A stretch of DNA of 64,000 bases from Alphaproteobacteria bacterium (GCA_022819985.1 JAJEGH010000005.1:1-64000), one strand, 5' to 3'. Shown: positions 48,474 through 58,270, counted from the first letter of the stretch. Numbers and translations are program-made. The notes: generated by a model not told the origin, from the letters alone.

Positions 48474-50345
48474 TCAGGCGGAAATCTCAACTTCGTAGTC
48501 CACCGGAAAACCGCGCAGGAGCGACCTGACCCGCTCCTTCGCATCGGCGGGTGCACCGCCCAGCGCTATGTGCGCCGAAAGGCCCGCGGCCGAATGCTGC
48601 CCGGTCACCGAAACGCTGACACCCTCCTCCCGCAGCGGTGCAAGGGCTTCGCCGAAGACCCGCTCGATCGACTGCAGCCGCAGGGCGGGCTTGAAAACCT
48701 TGCCGAGCGCGGTTTGCGGCAAGGCGGGCAGAATGTGAACCCGCTTCGGCGCCGCCGGCCGCTCGGCGATCAGGGGCGCGACGAAGGCAAGGATCTCCGC
48801 TTCGGTCGCCGTCGTCCCCGGCTTGAGAGCGACATACACGACCGGCAGTTCGCCGGCATAGGCGTCCGGCTGACCGATCGCCGCGCTCATTTCGACGGCC
48901 GGGTGCCGGTTGACGATCTCCTCGACCATAGCCGGGTCGATATTGTGGGCGCCGCGGATGATGACGTCCTTGGACCGGCCGGTGACGAAGACATAGCCCT
49001 CGCCGTCGACATGGCCGAGGTCGCCGCTGATCAGCCAGCCGTCGTCGGTGAAGGCGCCCGGGTTGCGCGCCGCGTCGGTATAGCCGGGGCTGATGTTACC
49101 GCCGCGCGCCGCCAGTACCCCGGTCTCGCCCGCAGGCATGGGCCGCGAAACGTCGACGCTGTCCGGACCGTCGAACGCGGCGGCGATGACCTCGGTATGG
49201 GGCAGCGGCAGGCCGCAGGAACCGCCGACCCGCGCCGGCGCGTGGACCGGTTCCATGGCGATGATGCCGGAACTCTCGGTCATGCCGAACACGTTGCGCA
49301 CCGGAATGCCGAAATTCTCCTCGAAGGCATCGGCCATTTCGGTCGGCAGCGGCGACCCGCCGATGATCAGGCCGCGGACGCTCGAAATATCGGTCTGCGG
49401 CACCGGCTGGCTGAGCAGAGCCGCCAGGGTCGTCGGCACCGCGGGCAGGATCGAGATGCGATGCTCCGCGACATGCTCCCAATAGCGCGCGACGATGTCC
49501 GGATGGCGCATGCCCAGGCGCGTCGGCAGGACGACGCCGGCGCCGCCGGCCAGAAAGGCCAAGCCGAACACCATGGACCCGGCGACATGGAACAGCGGGA
49601 AGCCGTTGATCGCCGCATCGTCCGGCCGGACATCGAGCATCAGGCACGCCGACCATGAAACGTGCAGTTCGTTGCCGTGGGTGTGCAGGGCCAGCTTCGG
49701 CGCACCGGTCGTGCCGCCGGTATGGAAGCAGGACGCGATATCGCCCTGCCCGATCCTGCGGCCCGAAGTCAGCCGGTCGGCCGGGTAGCCGGAGATCGCC
49801 GAGGCGAAATCGTCAGCGCCGTCCTGCGCGCCGCCTATCGACAGGACGGCGTTCAGCCCCGGCGCGCGGTCGCGCACTTCCAGCGCCCTGCTCCAGATGT
49901 TCAGGTTCGGGTCCGGCCCAAGCGCGACCAGCACCTTCGCGCCGACCGCCTCGACCAGTTCAACGATATGGTCGGCATTGAGCAGATTGTTCACCGGGCA
50001 GGCCCGGCCGGCCGCCTCGCCGCCCCACAGGGCGAAATGCGCCTCCGGAATATTCGGCGCCAGCATGGCGACCGCGTCGTCCGGCCCGACGCCGAGATCG
50101 GTAAAAAGGTTGGCCGCTTGGGTCACGCGGGCGAACAGGTCGGCGTGGGAGAGGTCTGCCGACGGGCCGCCCGGCGTGCCGGTCTCCAGATAGCGGAAGG
50201 CGGTCCGGTCGCCGTAAAGGTCGCGCCCGCGGGCCAGCAGGTCCCAAGTCGAATCGGCGGGCAGAAAGCGCTCGCGCGTGGCGTCTTCCAGTTTCCGCAC
50301 ATCGGCGCGGTTACGGATTTTCCGGTTTGTCGCAGGCGCATTCAT
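48474..50345 (-). CDS. AMP-forming acyl-CoA synthetase
   Basis: The 623-residue ligase shows the P-loop HTGGTTGAPKLALHTHGN, the motif FGMTESSGI and the hinge TGRSKDVIIRGAHNIDP, followed by a C-terminal domain. It would activate a carboxylic acid to its CoA thioester. The substrate is unclear; it differs from the MatB-like ligase at 16348. A C-terminal tail of about 60 residues (SVSVTGQHSAAGLSAHIALG) extends beyond the minimal domain. Its start overlaps the TenA-like gene stop by four bases. Confidence 0.87.
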   Translation of the reverse strand: MNAPATNRKIRNRADVRKLEDATRERFLPADSTWDLLARGRDLYGDRTAFRYLETGTPGGPSADLSHADLFARVTQAANLFTDLGVGPDDAVAMLAPNIPEAHFALWGGEAAGRACPVNNLLNADHIVELVEAVGAKVLVALGPDPNLNIWSRALEVRDRAPGLNAVLSIGGAQDGADDFASAISGYPADRLTSGRRIGQGDIASCFHTGGTTGAPKLALHTHGNELHVSWSACLMLDVRPDDAAINGFPLFHVAGSMVFGLAFLAGGAGVVLPTRLGMRHPDIVARYWEHVAEHRISILPAVPTTLAALLSQPVPQTDISSVRGLIIGGSPLPTEMADAFEENFGIPVRNVFGMTESSGIIAMEPVHAPARVGGSCGLPLPHTEVIAAAFDGPDSVDVSRPMPAGETGVLAARGGNISPGYTDAARNPGAFTDDGWLISGDLGHVDGEGYVFVTGRSKDVIIRGAHNIDPAMVEEIVNRHPAVEMSAAIGQPDAYAGELPVVYVALKPGTTATEAEILAFVAPLIAERPAAPKRVHILPALPQTALGKVFKPALRLQSIERVFGEALAPLREEGVSVSVTGQHSAAGLSAHIALGGAPADAKERVRSLLRGFPVDYEVEISA

Positions 50346-51031
50346 GCAGCGTCCAGTCCCATCTGCCAGAAGCCGGCCTCAAGCCGGGTCGCCTCGGCGA
50401 AGATTCTCTGCGCGCCGGCCAGCCGGGCCTCGCCGCCGCGCCGGGCCCAGAGATCGTCGAGAGCGGCAGCGGCGCCCCGCGCGACCTCCTGATACTCGTC
50501 GCCTGCATACATGTCGATCCAGGCCCGGTAAGGGTTGTTCGCCACTGTTTCCAGAGTGCCGAGCATCCGGCCGATCTCACCGTAGCCGACGACGCAGGGG
50601 GCGAGCGCAACATGCAGGTCCAGCAGGTCGCCGCGCAAGCCGGTCTCCAGGACATAGCGCGTGTAGGCGAGGCAGCCCGGCGCTTCCGGCGCCGCTTCCA
50701 TATCGGCCTCCGTCAGGCCCCAGGAGGCGCAGAATTCGACATGCAGGCGCATTTCGGTCTCGGAAATAGCGCTCAGCACCTCCGCGGCCGACCGGATGTC
50801 CGCCAGGGTTTCGGCCTTGTAGGCTGCGAGCGCCCAGGCGCGCGAAAAGTGGATAAGAAACAGGTAATCCTGGATCAGATAGTGCCGGAACGCCGCTTCC
50901 GGCAGGCTGCCCGCGCCCAGCAGCCGGACGAATTCGTGCCCGACATAAGCGTTCCAGTGCGCCCCGGTACCGGCCCGTAGCCGGTTGAACAGCGCGCCCT
51001 CGTAAACCGGTTCTGTCGGGGATCCGGTCAT
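50342..51031 (-). CDS. tenA: TenA family protein (aminopyrimidine aminohydrolase-like)
   Basis: This 229-residue all-helical protein has the TenA active-site residues: Asp55 in YLIQDYLF, Cys146 in LAPCVVGYGEIG and Glu218 before the FWQMG tail. TenA proteins hydrolyse aminopyrimidine degradation products of thiamine to the HMP moiety for salvage. I chose ATG 51031; another at 51055 adds eight residues with GGGA upstream. No thiamine riboswitch was recognised upstream. It overlaps the acyl-CoA synthetase start as ATGA. Confidence 0.82.
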   Translation of the reverse strand: MTGSPTEPVYEGALFNRLRAGTGAHWNAYVGHEFVRLLGAGSLPEAAFRHYLIQDYLFLIHFSRAWALAAYKAETLADIRSAAEVLSAISETEMRLHVEFCASWGLTEADMEAAPEAPGCLAYTRYVLETGLRGDLLDLHVALAPCVVGYGEIGRMLGTLETVANNPYRAWIDMYAGDEYQEVARGAAAALDDLWARRGGEARLAGAQRIFAEATRLEAGFWQMGLDAA

Positions 51032-51206
51032 TTCGAACCAGCACGTCTCCCACATCCCTGGGCCGGCGCACGACCGGTCCGACTGGCGACCGTCCTGCCT
51101 CTCCCGTGAAGATCTGGGTGCCGTTATAGCGTCAAACCGTATCGCCAGAAGAATGCAGGCGCATTTGTCGCCGGATCTGAGTTTCCGGTGTGCCGAACAT
51201 TGCGAC

Positions 51207-51644
51207 TCAGGCTGCCTCGCCAACCGCCACCGTCACGCGCTTTCCCAGCTGGCGCAGGGCACGGTCCATCGTTGCGGTCTTGGTGCTGTGCTCCGGATTC
51301 AACATTCGCCACACTTCGCTTTCGGCAACATCGAGATCGCGGGCAAGGCGGCGTTGCGATATTCCGGCCTGGCGCCAGGCCTCGTAAAGGGCCGCTTTCA
51401 GCGCGATCTGCACCGGCGGAACGACCAGGGGCCGCCTCCTGCCGGCGCGTGACGGCTCGGGCAGGGTCCCGCCTTCCCGTATCGTGGTCGCAATGAGTTC
51501 GCGCAGCAGGTCCTTGGCCTCGACCAGCGCCTCATCCCGGCTTGCGCCGTCCGTGGCGCCCCACCCGAAATCCGGGAACGCGACGACATACCGGCCGTCC
51601 TCGTCGCGTTCAATCTCGGCGGCATAGTTATAGGAATCGGCCAT
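51207..51644 (-). CDS. HicB-type antitoxin-like protein with helix-turn-helix
   Basis: The 145-residue protein has the HicB fold at its N-terminus (YAAEIERDEDGRYVVAFPDF, about 6-25, with EALVEAKDLLRELIA) and a Cro/C1-type helix-turn-helix at the C-terminus (ISQRRLARDLDVAESEVWRML). HicB antitoxins normally pair with a small HicA toxin; none is found on either side, so it is an orphan regulator or a relic. It starts one base after the ferredoxin stop, so it may be co-transcribed with the SUF genes. Confidence 0.8.
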   Translation of the reverse strand: MADSYNYAAEIERDEDGRYVVAFPDFGWGATDGASRDEALVEAKDLLRELIATTIREGGTLPEPSRAGRRRPLVVPPVQIALKAALYEAWRQAGISQRRLARDLDVAESEVWRMLNPEHSTKTATMDRALRQLGKRVTVAVGEAA

Positions 51645-51645
51645 A

Positions 51646-51975
51646 TCAGAGCAACATGTTGCGGACATCCTTCGGCAGGCGCACGACGAGGCCGTCCAGG
51701 GCGTCGGTCAGCGTTATCTGGCAGCCGAGACGCGACGTTTTCTGAATGTCGTAGGCCAGGTCCAGCATGTCCTCCTCATCCTCGGAAGGATCGGGCAGCC
51801 TGTCGAACCAGGCAGGGTCCACGATGACATGGCAGGTGGCGCAGGCCATCGAGCCTTCGCACGCCCCTTCGATGTCCAGTTCGTTGTCCCAGGCGATCTC
51901 CAGCAGGGTCTGGCCGGCCCGGGCCTCGATTTCCCGCGGATTGCCGTTGCGCTCGACGAAGGTGACTTTCGGCAT
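51646..51975 (-). CDS. fdx: [2Fe-2S] ferredoxin (Isc/adrenodoxin type)
   Basis: This 109-residue ferredoxin has the cluster ligands Cys39, Cys45, Cys48 and Cys85 in GACEGSMACATC and GCQI. The long spacing before the last Cys and the acidic DPSEDEEDMLD segment mark the adrenodoxin/Isc type that donates electrons to cluster assembly. I chose ATG 51975 (Met-Pro-Lys-Val-Thr-Phe). It lies 83 bp downstream of the SufA-like gene. Confidence 0.92.
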   Translation of the reverse strand: MPKVTFVERNGNPREIEARAGQTLLEIAWDNELDIEGACEGSMACATCHVIVDPAWFDRLPDPSEDEEDMLDLAYDIQKTSRLGCQITLTDALDGLVVRLPKDVRNMLL

Positions 51976-52058
51976 GGCGATTCCGGCAACCTGCGCCGCG
52001 TCGGGCGTCAGCGCTTGAAAGCTGTCAGGAAATGTAAGGATTTGTCGGGAATCGAATT

Positions 52059-52394
52059 CTAGACGGTAAAGGATTCGCCGCAGCCGCACCGGCCCTTTTC
52101 GTTCGGATTGACGAAATCGAACCGGGCGTTGAACCGGTCTTCCACCCAGTCCATCTCGCTGCCGAACAGGAACATGGTCGCCGAGGGCTCGATGAAGATC
52201 CGCACGCCCTTGTCCTCAACCACGTCCTCGAACTTCTTCTGCTCCCGGGCGTATTCGACATAGTAGCTCATGCCCGAGCAGCCGGTGGACTTCACGCCGA
52301 CGCGCAGGCCGAGCACCTCGTCCTCCGCCTTGTCCATCAGGGCCTTCGCCCGGTCGGCGGCGCGGTCGGTCAGCGTGATTACCTGGGGCATCAT
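52059..52394 (-). CDS. sufA: A-type iron-sulfur carrier (SufA/IscA)
   Basis: This 111-residue carrier has the three conserved cysteines in VKSTGCSGMSY and GRCGCGESF near the C-terminus. It transfers Fe-S clusters to apoproteins. Three in-frame ATGs lie at 52400, 52394 and 52391; AGGAGA is spaced best for the second. It follows sufT on the same strand. Confidence 0.92.
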   Translation of the reverse strand: MMPQVITLTDRAADRAKALMDKAEDEVLGLRVGVKSTGCSGMSYYVEYAREQKKFEDVVEDKGVRIFIEPSATMFLFGSEMDWVEDRFNARFDFVNPNEKGRCGCGESFTV

Positions 52395-52477
52395 GGGCAT
52401 CGTCTCCTGCCGGCGATGTAAGGCGGCATTTTCGGATTTTCCAGCCGTCGTTTCAACAGTTCGTGCGCTTTCCGCGT

Positions 52478-52897
52478 TCAGAACATGTCGAGGATGAATT
52501 TCGCATCGTCGCTCATCTGCTCCGGGGTCCAGGGCGGCGACCAGGTCAGCGTGACCGTGACCCGCCCGACACCGTCCACGGCGGCGACGGCATCGGCAAC
52601 CTGTTGCGGCATCTCGCCGGCGACCGGGCAGTGCGGCGCCGTCAGGGTCATGGTGATCTCGACATCGCCGTTCAGCCGCCGGTTTGCCTCGTAAATCAGG
52701 CCCAGATCGTAGATGTTGACCGGAATTTCCGGGTCGTGGACGGTCTTCAGCGCCTCGACCACGGCGTCCCGGTCGGCCCGCCCCTGCGGACTTTCGAGCG
52801 CGGCGCCCGCAACCGCCGTGAGCCCCTCCTCCGCCGGCGCTTCCATGAAATCCGCCAGGCCGCCGGCAAAGGCCCCGCTGCCGGGTTCGCCGGTCAT
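52478..52897 (-). CDS. sufT: Fe-S assembly protein SufT (MIP18/DUF59 family)
   Basis: This 139-residue protein has an acidic N-terminal extension (about 1-40) and the MIP18 domain with TVHDPEIPVNIYDLGLIYE and the Cys-containing TAPHCPVAGEMP. SufT acts in maturation of Fe-S proteins. It follows sufE with a 2-bp gap in the suf operon. Confidence 0.9.
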   Translation of the reverse strand: MTGEPGSGAFAGGLADFMEAPAEEGLTAVAGAALESPQGRADRDAVVEALKTVHDPEIPVNIYDLGLIYEANRRLNGDVEITMTLTAPHCPVAGEMPQQVADAVAAVDGVGRVTVTLTWSPPWTPEQMSDDAKFILDMF

Positions 52898-52899
52898 CG

Positions 52900-53334
52900 T
52901 CAGGCCGCCCCCGGACCGGACGGGAAACCGGGCCGCGCGCCGGCCAGCTTCTGCAGATGTTTCAGCATCGCCATCATGCCGACCTGGCGCTGCGTCGTGA
53001 GCGCGCCGAGATTGAGCCGGCGGACATGGTCCAGCGTGATCTGCGCCAGCTCCGCCGTCGTCAGGCCGCTGAAGCTGTCGGTCATCATCGTGACCAGGCC
53101 CTTGACGATGGCGGCGTCGGAATGGCCGCGGAAATAGTGCCGGTCCTCGTCAATGTCGTGAAGGATCCACACCCGCGACATGCAGCCATGCATCAGATGG
53201 GCTTCGTCCATCGCCTCTTCCGGGAACGGTTCGCGCCGCTTCTTCTTGGCGATGTCGAGCAGGTATTCGAAGCGCATCTCGTCGTCGAGCGCTTCGAGCG
53301 TTTCCGCATAATCCTCATAGGCCGAAAGGTCCAT
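52900..53334 (-). CDS. sufE: Sulfur acceptor SufE
   Basis: The 144-residue protein has the persulfide-accepting Cys in HLMHGCMSRVWI (about residue 51) and the late HVRRLNLGALTTQRQVGM signature. SufE takes sulfur from the SufS persulfide and hands it to the SufBCD scaffold. I chose ATG 53334, five bases after the sufS stop. Confidence 0.93.
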   Translation of the reverse strand: MDLSAYEDYAETLEALDDEMRFEYLLDIAKKKRREPFPEEAMDEAHLMHGCMSRVWILHDIDEDRHYFRGHSDAAIVKGLVTMMTDSFSGLTTAELAQITLDHVRRLNLGALTTQRQVGMMAMLKHLQKLAGARPGFPSGPGAA

Positions 53335-53339
53335 CGCGC

Positions 53340-54620
53340 CTAGGCCAGCAGCTTCTGCGCGTGGCGGATACCGGCGGCCAGCGCATCGATTTCTTCCGTC
53401 GTGTTGTAGAGCGCCATCGAGGCCCGGACCGTCGATTCGATGCCCATACGCGCCATCAGGGGCTGGGCGCAATGGTGGCCGACGCGCACGGCAACGCCCT
53501 GCCGGTCGAGGATCGCGCCGACATCCATGGAATGCAGCCCGTCGACGACGAAGGACACGATCGCCGCCTTGTCGGGCGCCTCGCCGATCGGGCGCACGCC
53601 GGGAATTTCGCGCAGCGCGCCCATCGCATGATGGCACAGCGCGTGCTCGTGGGCGCCGATGGCCTCCATGCCGAGCGCCCGGACATAGTCGATCGCCGCG
53701 CCCAGGCCGATCGCCTGCACAAAGGGCGGCGTCCCGGCCTCGAAGCGCAGGGGCGGTTCGGCGTAGACCGTCTTCTCGAACGACACGGTCTCGATCATGT
53801 CGCCACCGCCCTGCCAGGGCGGCATGGACGCCAGCCGCTCCGCCGTGCCGTACAGCACGCCGATGCCGGTCGGCCCGTAGAGCTTGTGGCCGGTGAAGGC
53901 GTAGAAATCGCAGCCGATGGCCTGCACGTCGACCGGCTGGTGGACGACGCCCTGCGCGCCGTCGATCAGCACGCAGGCGCCCGCCGCCTTGGCCAACCGC
54001 GTCACCTCGGCGACCGGCACCACCGTACCGAGCACGTTCGAGACATGGGTAACGGAGACCAGCCTGGTCCGGCCGGTCAGCAGTTCGGCAAACCTTTCCA
54101 GGTCGAAGCGGCCGTCGTCCTCCACCCGGGCGACCTTGAGCACGACCCCCTTGCGGTCGCGCAACAGTTGCCAGGGCACGATATTGGCATGGTGTTCCAT
54201 CTGGGTGATGACGATCTCGTCGCCGGCCGACAGATTCGCCTCGGCCCAGGAACAGGCGACCAGGTTGATCGCTTCGGTCACGCTCTTCGTGAAAACGACG
54301 GTCTCCGGCTCCGGCGCGTTGAGCAGCGCGGCCACCTTCTCGCGCACGCCCTCATAGGCCTCGGTCGCCGCGCCGCTGAGAAAATGGGCGCCGCGATGGA
54401 CGTTGGCGTACTCGCTGGCATAGCTGTGCTGTATCGCATCGAGGACGGATTGCGGCTTCTGCGCGCTCGCGCCGTTGTCGAGGAAACACAACGGCCTGTT
54501 GTAGACGGTGCGCGACAGGATCGGGAAATCCGCGCGCACGGCAGCCGGATCGTAGGTATTGCGGCCGTGGGCCGGCATCTCGCGAACGGCAGAGGCCGCG
54601 GTCATAGCGCCCATAGTCAT
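53340..54620 (-). CDS. sufS: Cysteine desulfurase SufS
   Basis: This 426-residue group II PLP desulfurase has YLASEYANVHRGAH-like sequence (YASEYANVHRGAH), VTHVSNVLGT, the PLP Lys in FTGHKLYGPTG and the catalytic Cys in VRVGHHCAQPLM near residue 373. The ATG at 54620 overlaps the sufD stop. ATGs at 54614 and 54605 are alternatives. It delivers sulfur to SufE. Confidence 0.95.
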   Translation of the reverse strand: MTMGAMTAASAVREMPAHGRNTYDPAAVRADFPILSRTVYNRPLCFLDNGASAQKPQSVLDAIQHSYASEYANVHRGAHFLSGAATEAYEGVREKVAALLNAPEPETVVFTKSVTEAINLVACSWAEANLSAGDEIVITQMEHHANIVPWQLLRDRKGVVLKVARVEDDGRFDLERFAELLTGRTRLVSVTHVSNVLGTVVPVAEVTRLAKAAGACVLIDGAQGVVHQPVDVQAIGCDFYAFTGHKLYGPTGIGVLYGTAERLASMPPWQGGGDMIETVSFEKTVYAEPPLRFEAGTPPFVQAIGLGAAIDYVRALGMEAIGAHEHALCHHAMGALREIPGVRPIGEAPDKAAIVSFVVDGLHSMDVGAILDRQGVAVRVGHHCAQPLMARMGIESTVRASMALYNTTEEIDALAAGIRHAQKLLA

Positions 54621-55975
54621 GATCGGGGCCGCTCCGCCATCCAGCGCGCCACGTTCCGCTCCAGCGGCAGGCGCATGCCGGCGAGCGCCACCGCGTCGAT
54701 CGCCTCGTTCAGGAACGCCTCGACCAGCAATTGCCGGGCCTGACCCTCCGGGACGCCGCGCGAGCGCAGATAGAACAGCGCCTCGGCGTCCAGGTCCCCG
54801 GCGGTCGCGCCGTGGCTGCACTGCACGTCGTCGGCATGGATGAACAGTTCGGGTTTGGTGTTCACTTCCGCGGTTTCCGACAGCAGCAGCGCGCGGCTCA
54901 TCTGGTGGCCCTCGACCTTCTGGGCGTCCTGCCGGACCGTTACCTTGCCCTGAAACACGGCGCGCGCGCGCCCGTCCAGCACACCTTTGTAGAGCTGGTC
55001 GCTGTGGGTTTCCGGCGCAGCATGGTCGACCGACGTGGTGTGGTCGCAATGCTGCCGCCCGCCGGCGAGATAGGCGCCGTTGAGGCGGCAATGGGCGCCC
55101 GGCGCATCCAGCGAAACCCGCAATTCGTTGCGCGAAATCCGGCCGCCGAGGGTGAAGCAGAAGCTGTCGAACATGGCGCCGCGGTCGAGCGCGGCATCGA
55201 GCAGGGCGATATGGATGGCCTCGCGCGATTCGTCCTGGACCTTGCAGTGGCGCACGATGGCTTCGGCACCGGCGGCGACATCGGTCACCAGGTTGGCGAA
55301 ATAGCCGCCGATGCACAGGCCGACATGATGCTCGACCACCGTCACCCGGCTGCCCGCCCCGGCAACGATGAGGTTGCGCGGCTGGTAGGCGGGCGGAAGG
55401 GCGCCGCCGGTACCGACGGACAGGATTTCGATCGGCATGTCGACCGTCACGCCGTCGGGCACGATCAGGACATAGCCGTCTTCCAACCAGCTGTCGTTGA
55501 GCGCCTTGAGCGCGCCGCCGGTCGCCGCCACCCGCCGCTTCAGCAAATCTGCTACGCCCGGGTGGCCGGAAGCCAACGCCCCGGCAAGCGACGTGAGCAC
55601 CGTGCCGCCGGGCAGGGCCGGCACCGACGAAAGGGCCGGCCGGACCTGTCCGTTGACCAGCACCAGCCGGCAGTCCGCCTCGCGGCCGAAGACGAGGGCC
55701 GGCAGGCTCTCCTTCGCCACATCGGCGGGCGCCGGCGCCCAGTCCAGTTCCAGACCCGTCAGGTGCGCGAGACTGGTGTAGCGCCAGTCCTCGACCCGCC
55801 GGTCGGGCAAGCCGTGCGCCGCGAACCGGTCGGCTGCATCGGCCCGCACCGCGCCCAGCCAATCCGGCGCAGCATCGGAACCGTCCGCCGGTCCGCTGCG
55901 CCAGCCGGTCAGCCAGTCGGCACCGGAATCCGCAGCGGTTCCGGCCGTTTCCGCGATCGGAACGAGGCCCGCCAT
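54617..55975 (-). CDS. sufD: Fe-S assembly scaffold SufD
   Basis: The 452-residue protein has the right-handed beta-helix core of SufB/SufD proteins and the late signature HADDVQCSHGATAGDLDAEALFY, followed by SRGVPEGQARQLL. It forms the SufBC2D complex on which clusters are built. It starts 3 bp after the sufC stop and overlaps sufS. Confidence 0.94.
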   Translation of the reverse strand: MAGLVPIAETAGTAADSGADWLTGWRSGPADGSDAAPDWLGAVRADAADRFAAHGLPDRRVEDWRYTSLAHLTGLELDWAPAPADVAKESLPALVFGREADCRLVLVNGQVRPALSSVPALPGGTVLTSLAGALASGHPGVADLLKRRVAATGGALKALNDSWLEDGYVLIVPDGVTVDMPIEILSVGTGGALPPAYQPRNLIVAGAGSRVTVVEHHVGLCIGGYFANLVTDVAAGAEAIVRHCKVQDESREAIHIALLDAALDRGAMFDSFCFTLGGRISRNELRVSLDAPGAHCRLNGAYLAGGRQHCDHTTSVDHAAPETHSDQLYKGVLDGRARAVFQGKVTVRQDAQKVEGHQMSRALLLSETAEVNTKPELFIHADDVQCSHGATAGDLDAEALFYLRSRGVPEGQARQLLVEAFLNEAIDAVALAGMRLPLERNVARWMAERPRS

Positions 55976-55978
55976 CGC

Positions 55979-56731
55979 CTAGGCCGCCGCTTTTTCCACA
56001 AAGGCGGCATAGCCTTCGCTCTCCAGGCGCGTGGCCAGTTCCTTGCCGCCGGATTGGGCGATCCGCCCGCCGGCGAGCACATGGACCCGGTCGGGCACGA
56101 TATAGTCGAGCAACCGCTGGTAATGGGTGATGACCAGCATCGAGCGCTCCGGCCCGCGCAGGGCGTTGACCCCGTCGGCGACGATCTTCAGCGCATCGAT
56201 GTCGAGGCCGCTGTCGGTCTCGTCGAGCACGGCGAAGGCCGGCTCAAGCACCGCCATCTGGAGAATTTCGTTACGCTTCTTCTCGCCGCCGGAAAAGCCG
56301 ACGTTGACGGCGCGTTTCAGCATGTCGTCGCTCATGCCGAGCGCTTTCGCCTTCTGCCGCACGAGCTTGAGGAACTGCATGGCGTCGAGTTCTTCTTCTC
56401 CGCGCTGCACCTTGAGCCCGTTCACGGCGTGCTTCAGGAAGGTCATGTTGGTGACGCCGGGAATCTCGACCGGATACTGGAAGGCGAGGAAAAGGCCCGC
56501 CGCAGCGCGCTCTTCGGGATCGAGCGCCAGCAGATCCTCGCCCCTGAATCTGACGCGGCCTGCGGTGACCTCGTAGCCGTCGCGGCCGGAGAGCACATAG
56601 CTGAGCGTGCTCTTGCCGGAACCGTTCGGCCCCATGACGGCATGAACCTCGCCCGGCGCGACCGCCAGGGTCAGGCCGTTCAGGATCGCCCTGCCGTCGA
56701 CGGCGGCGTGCAAATTCTCGATTTCGAGCAT
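55979..56731 (-). CDS. sufC: Fe-S assembly ATPase SufC
   Basis: This 250-residue ABC ATPase has Walker A MGPNGSGKST near 34-43, the signature GFSGGEKKRNEI, Walker B AVLDETDSGLD and the H-loop. It powers conformational change in SufBC2D. It lies 70 bp downstream of sufB. Confidence 0.96.
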   Translation of the reverse strand: MLEIENLHAAVDGRAILNGLTLAVAPGEVHAVMGPNGSGKSTLSYVLSGRDGYEVTAGRVRFRGEDLLALDPEERAAAGLFLAFQYPVEIPGVTNMTFLKHAVNGLKVQRGEEELDAMQFLKLVRQKAKALGMSDDMLKRAVNVGFSGGEKKRNEILQMAVLEPAFAVLDETDSGLDIDALKIVADGVNALRGPERSMLVITHYQRLLDYIVPDRVHVLAGGRIAQSGGKELATRLESEGYAAFVEKAAA

Positions 56732-56801
56732 GTTTCCCCGAACCTGTCTGTTCTGTCTTGCGGCCCTGTTTCCCGGCGGGCTTCGCCGCCCGGAGCGCCG
56801 G

Positions 56802-58268
56802 TCAGCCGACGCTGCCTTCGAGACTGATGCCGACGAGCTTCTGGGCCTCGACGGCGAATTCCATCGGCAGTTCCTGCAGCACTTCCTTGCAGAAGCCGTT
56901 GACGATCAGCGCCACCGCGTCCTCCTCGCCGATGCCCCGCTGCCGGCAGTAGAACAACTGGTCCTCGCCGATCCGCGAGGTGGTCGCCTCGTGCTCCACC
57001 TTGGCGGTCCGGTTCCTGCTCTCGATGTAGGGCACGGTATGGGCACCGCAGCGGTCGCCGATCAGCAGCGAATCGCATTGGGTAAAATTGCGCCCGTTCA
57101 GAGCTTTGGGCCCCATTCTTACCAGGCCGCGATAGGTATTGCGCGCCCGGCCGGCCGAAATGCCCTTGGAGATGATGCGCGAGCGAGTGTTGCGCCCCAG
57201 ATGGATCATCTTCGTGCCGGTATCGGCCTGCTGCGCATTGTTCGCGATGGCGACGGAATAGAATTCGCCGACGGAATTGTCGCCCTGGAGGATGCAGGAC
57301 GGGTATTTCCAGGTGATCGCCGAGCCGGTTTCGACCTGGGTCCAGCGGATTTTCGAATCGTCGCCCCGGCAGGCACCCCGCTTGGTAACGAAATTGTAGA
57401 TGCCGCCCTTACCGGTCTCGTCGCCGGGATACCAGTTCTGGACGGTCGAATACTTGATCTCCGCATCCTTCAGCGCGACCAGTTCGACGACGGCGGCGTG
57501 AAGCTGGTTCTCGTCGCGCATCGGCGCGGTGCAGCCTTCGAGGTAGGAGACGTAGCTGCCTTCTTCGGCAACGATAAGGGTCCGCTCGAACTGGCCGGTA
57601 TCCTTGGCGTTGATGCGGAAATAGGTCGACAGTTCCATCGGGCAGTGAACGCCCGGCGGGATGTAGACGAAAGAGCCGTCGGAGAAGACCGCCGAATTCA
57701 GCGTGGCGTAAAAGTTGTCCGTATAGGGTACGACGGTGCCGAGATATTTCCGCACCAGCTCCGGGTGGTTCTGCAACGCCTCCGAGATCGAGCAGAAGAT
57801 GACGCCGTGGCTCTCCAGCTCCTTCTTGAACGTGGTGGCGACCGAGACCGAATCGAACACGGCGTCAACCGCGACCTTCGGCGCGCCCTGCACGCCGGCG
57901 AGCACCTCCTGCTCCTTGAGCGGAATGCCGAGCTTCTCGTAGGTCCGCAGCAGTTCCGGGTCGACCTCGTCCAGGCTTTTCGGCCCTTCCGTGTTCTTGG
58001 GCGCGGCGTAGTAGTAGATGTCCTGAAAGTCGATCGCCGGATAGTCGACCATGGCCCAGGTGGGCTCCGTCATGGTCAGCCAGTGGCGGTAGGCCTTGAG
58101 CCGCCAGTCGAGCATCCAGTCCGGCTCGTCCTTCCGGGCCGAGATGAAGCGGACGATGTCCTCGTTCAGCCCCTTCGGGGCCGTCTCCATCTCGATCTCG
58201 GTCTCCCAGCCATGCTTGTATTTGCCGAGGTCGCGGACCTGGGCGACGGTCTGTGCGGTTGCCGCCAT
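56802..58268 (-). CDS. sufB: Fe-S assembly scaffold SufB
   Basis: This 488-residue core scaffold has the signatures [60 protein letters not shown] and the C-terminal [21 protein letters not shown]. It holds the nascent cluster with SufD and SufC. I chose ATG 58268, 2 bp after the regulator stop; a long upstream extension of the frame is not family-like. Confidence 0.96.
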   Translation of the reverse strand: MAATAQTVAQVRDLGKYKHGWETEIEMETAPKGLNEDIVRFISARKDEPDWMLDWRLKAYRHWLTMTEPTWAMVDYPAIDFQDIYYYAAPKNTEGPKSLDEVDPELLRTYEKLGIPLKEQEVLAGVQGAPKVAVDAVFDSVSVATTFKKELESHGVIFCSISEALQNHPELVRKYLGTVVPYTDNFYATLNSAVFSDGSFVYIPPGVHCPMELSTYFRINAKDTGQFERTLIVAEEGSYVSYLEGCTAPMRDENQLHAAVVELVALKDAEIKYSTVQNWYPGDETGKGGIYNFVTKRGACRGDDSKIRWTQVETGSAITWKYPSCILQGDNSVGEFYSVAIANNAQQADTGTKMIHLGRNTRSRIISKGISAGRARNTYRGLVRMGPKALNGRNFTQCDSLLIGDRCGAHTVPYIESRNRTAKVEHEATTSRIGEDQLFYCRQRGIGEEDAVALIVNGFCKEVLQELPMEFAVEAQKLVGISLEGSVG

Positions 58269-58270
58269 GA

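Noticed and set aside
51032..51206. Thiamine pyrophosphate riboswitch upstream of tenA
   Set aside because: The CTGAGA and GAACCTGATC core motifs are not present on the minus strand.
53340..55862. An 840-codon frame extending sufS upstream
   Set aside because: The extension overlaps sufD in another frame. The ATGA overlap at 54620 gives a normal SufS.
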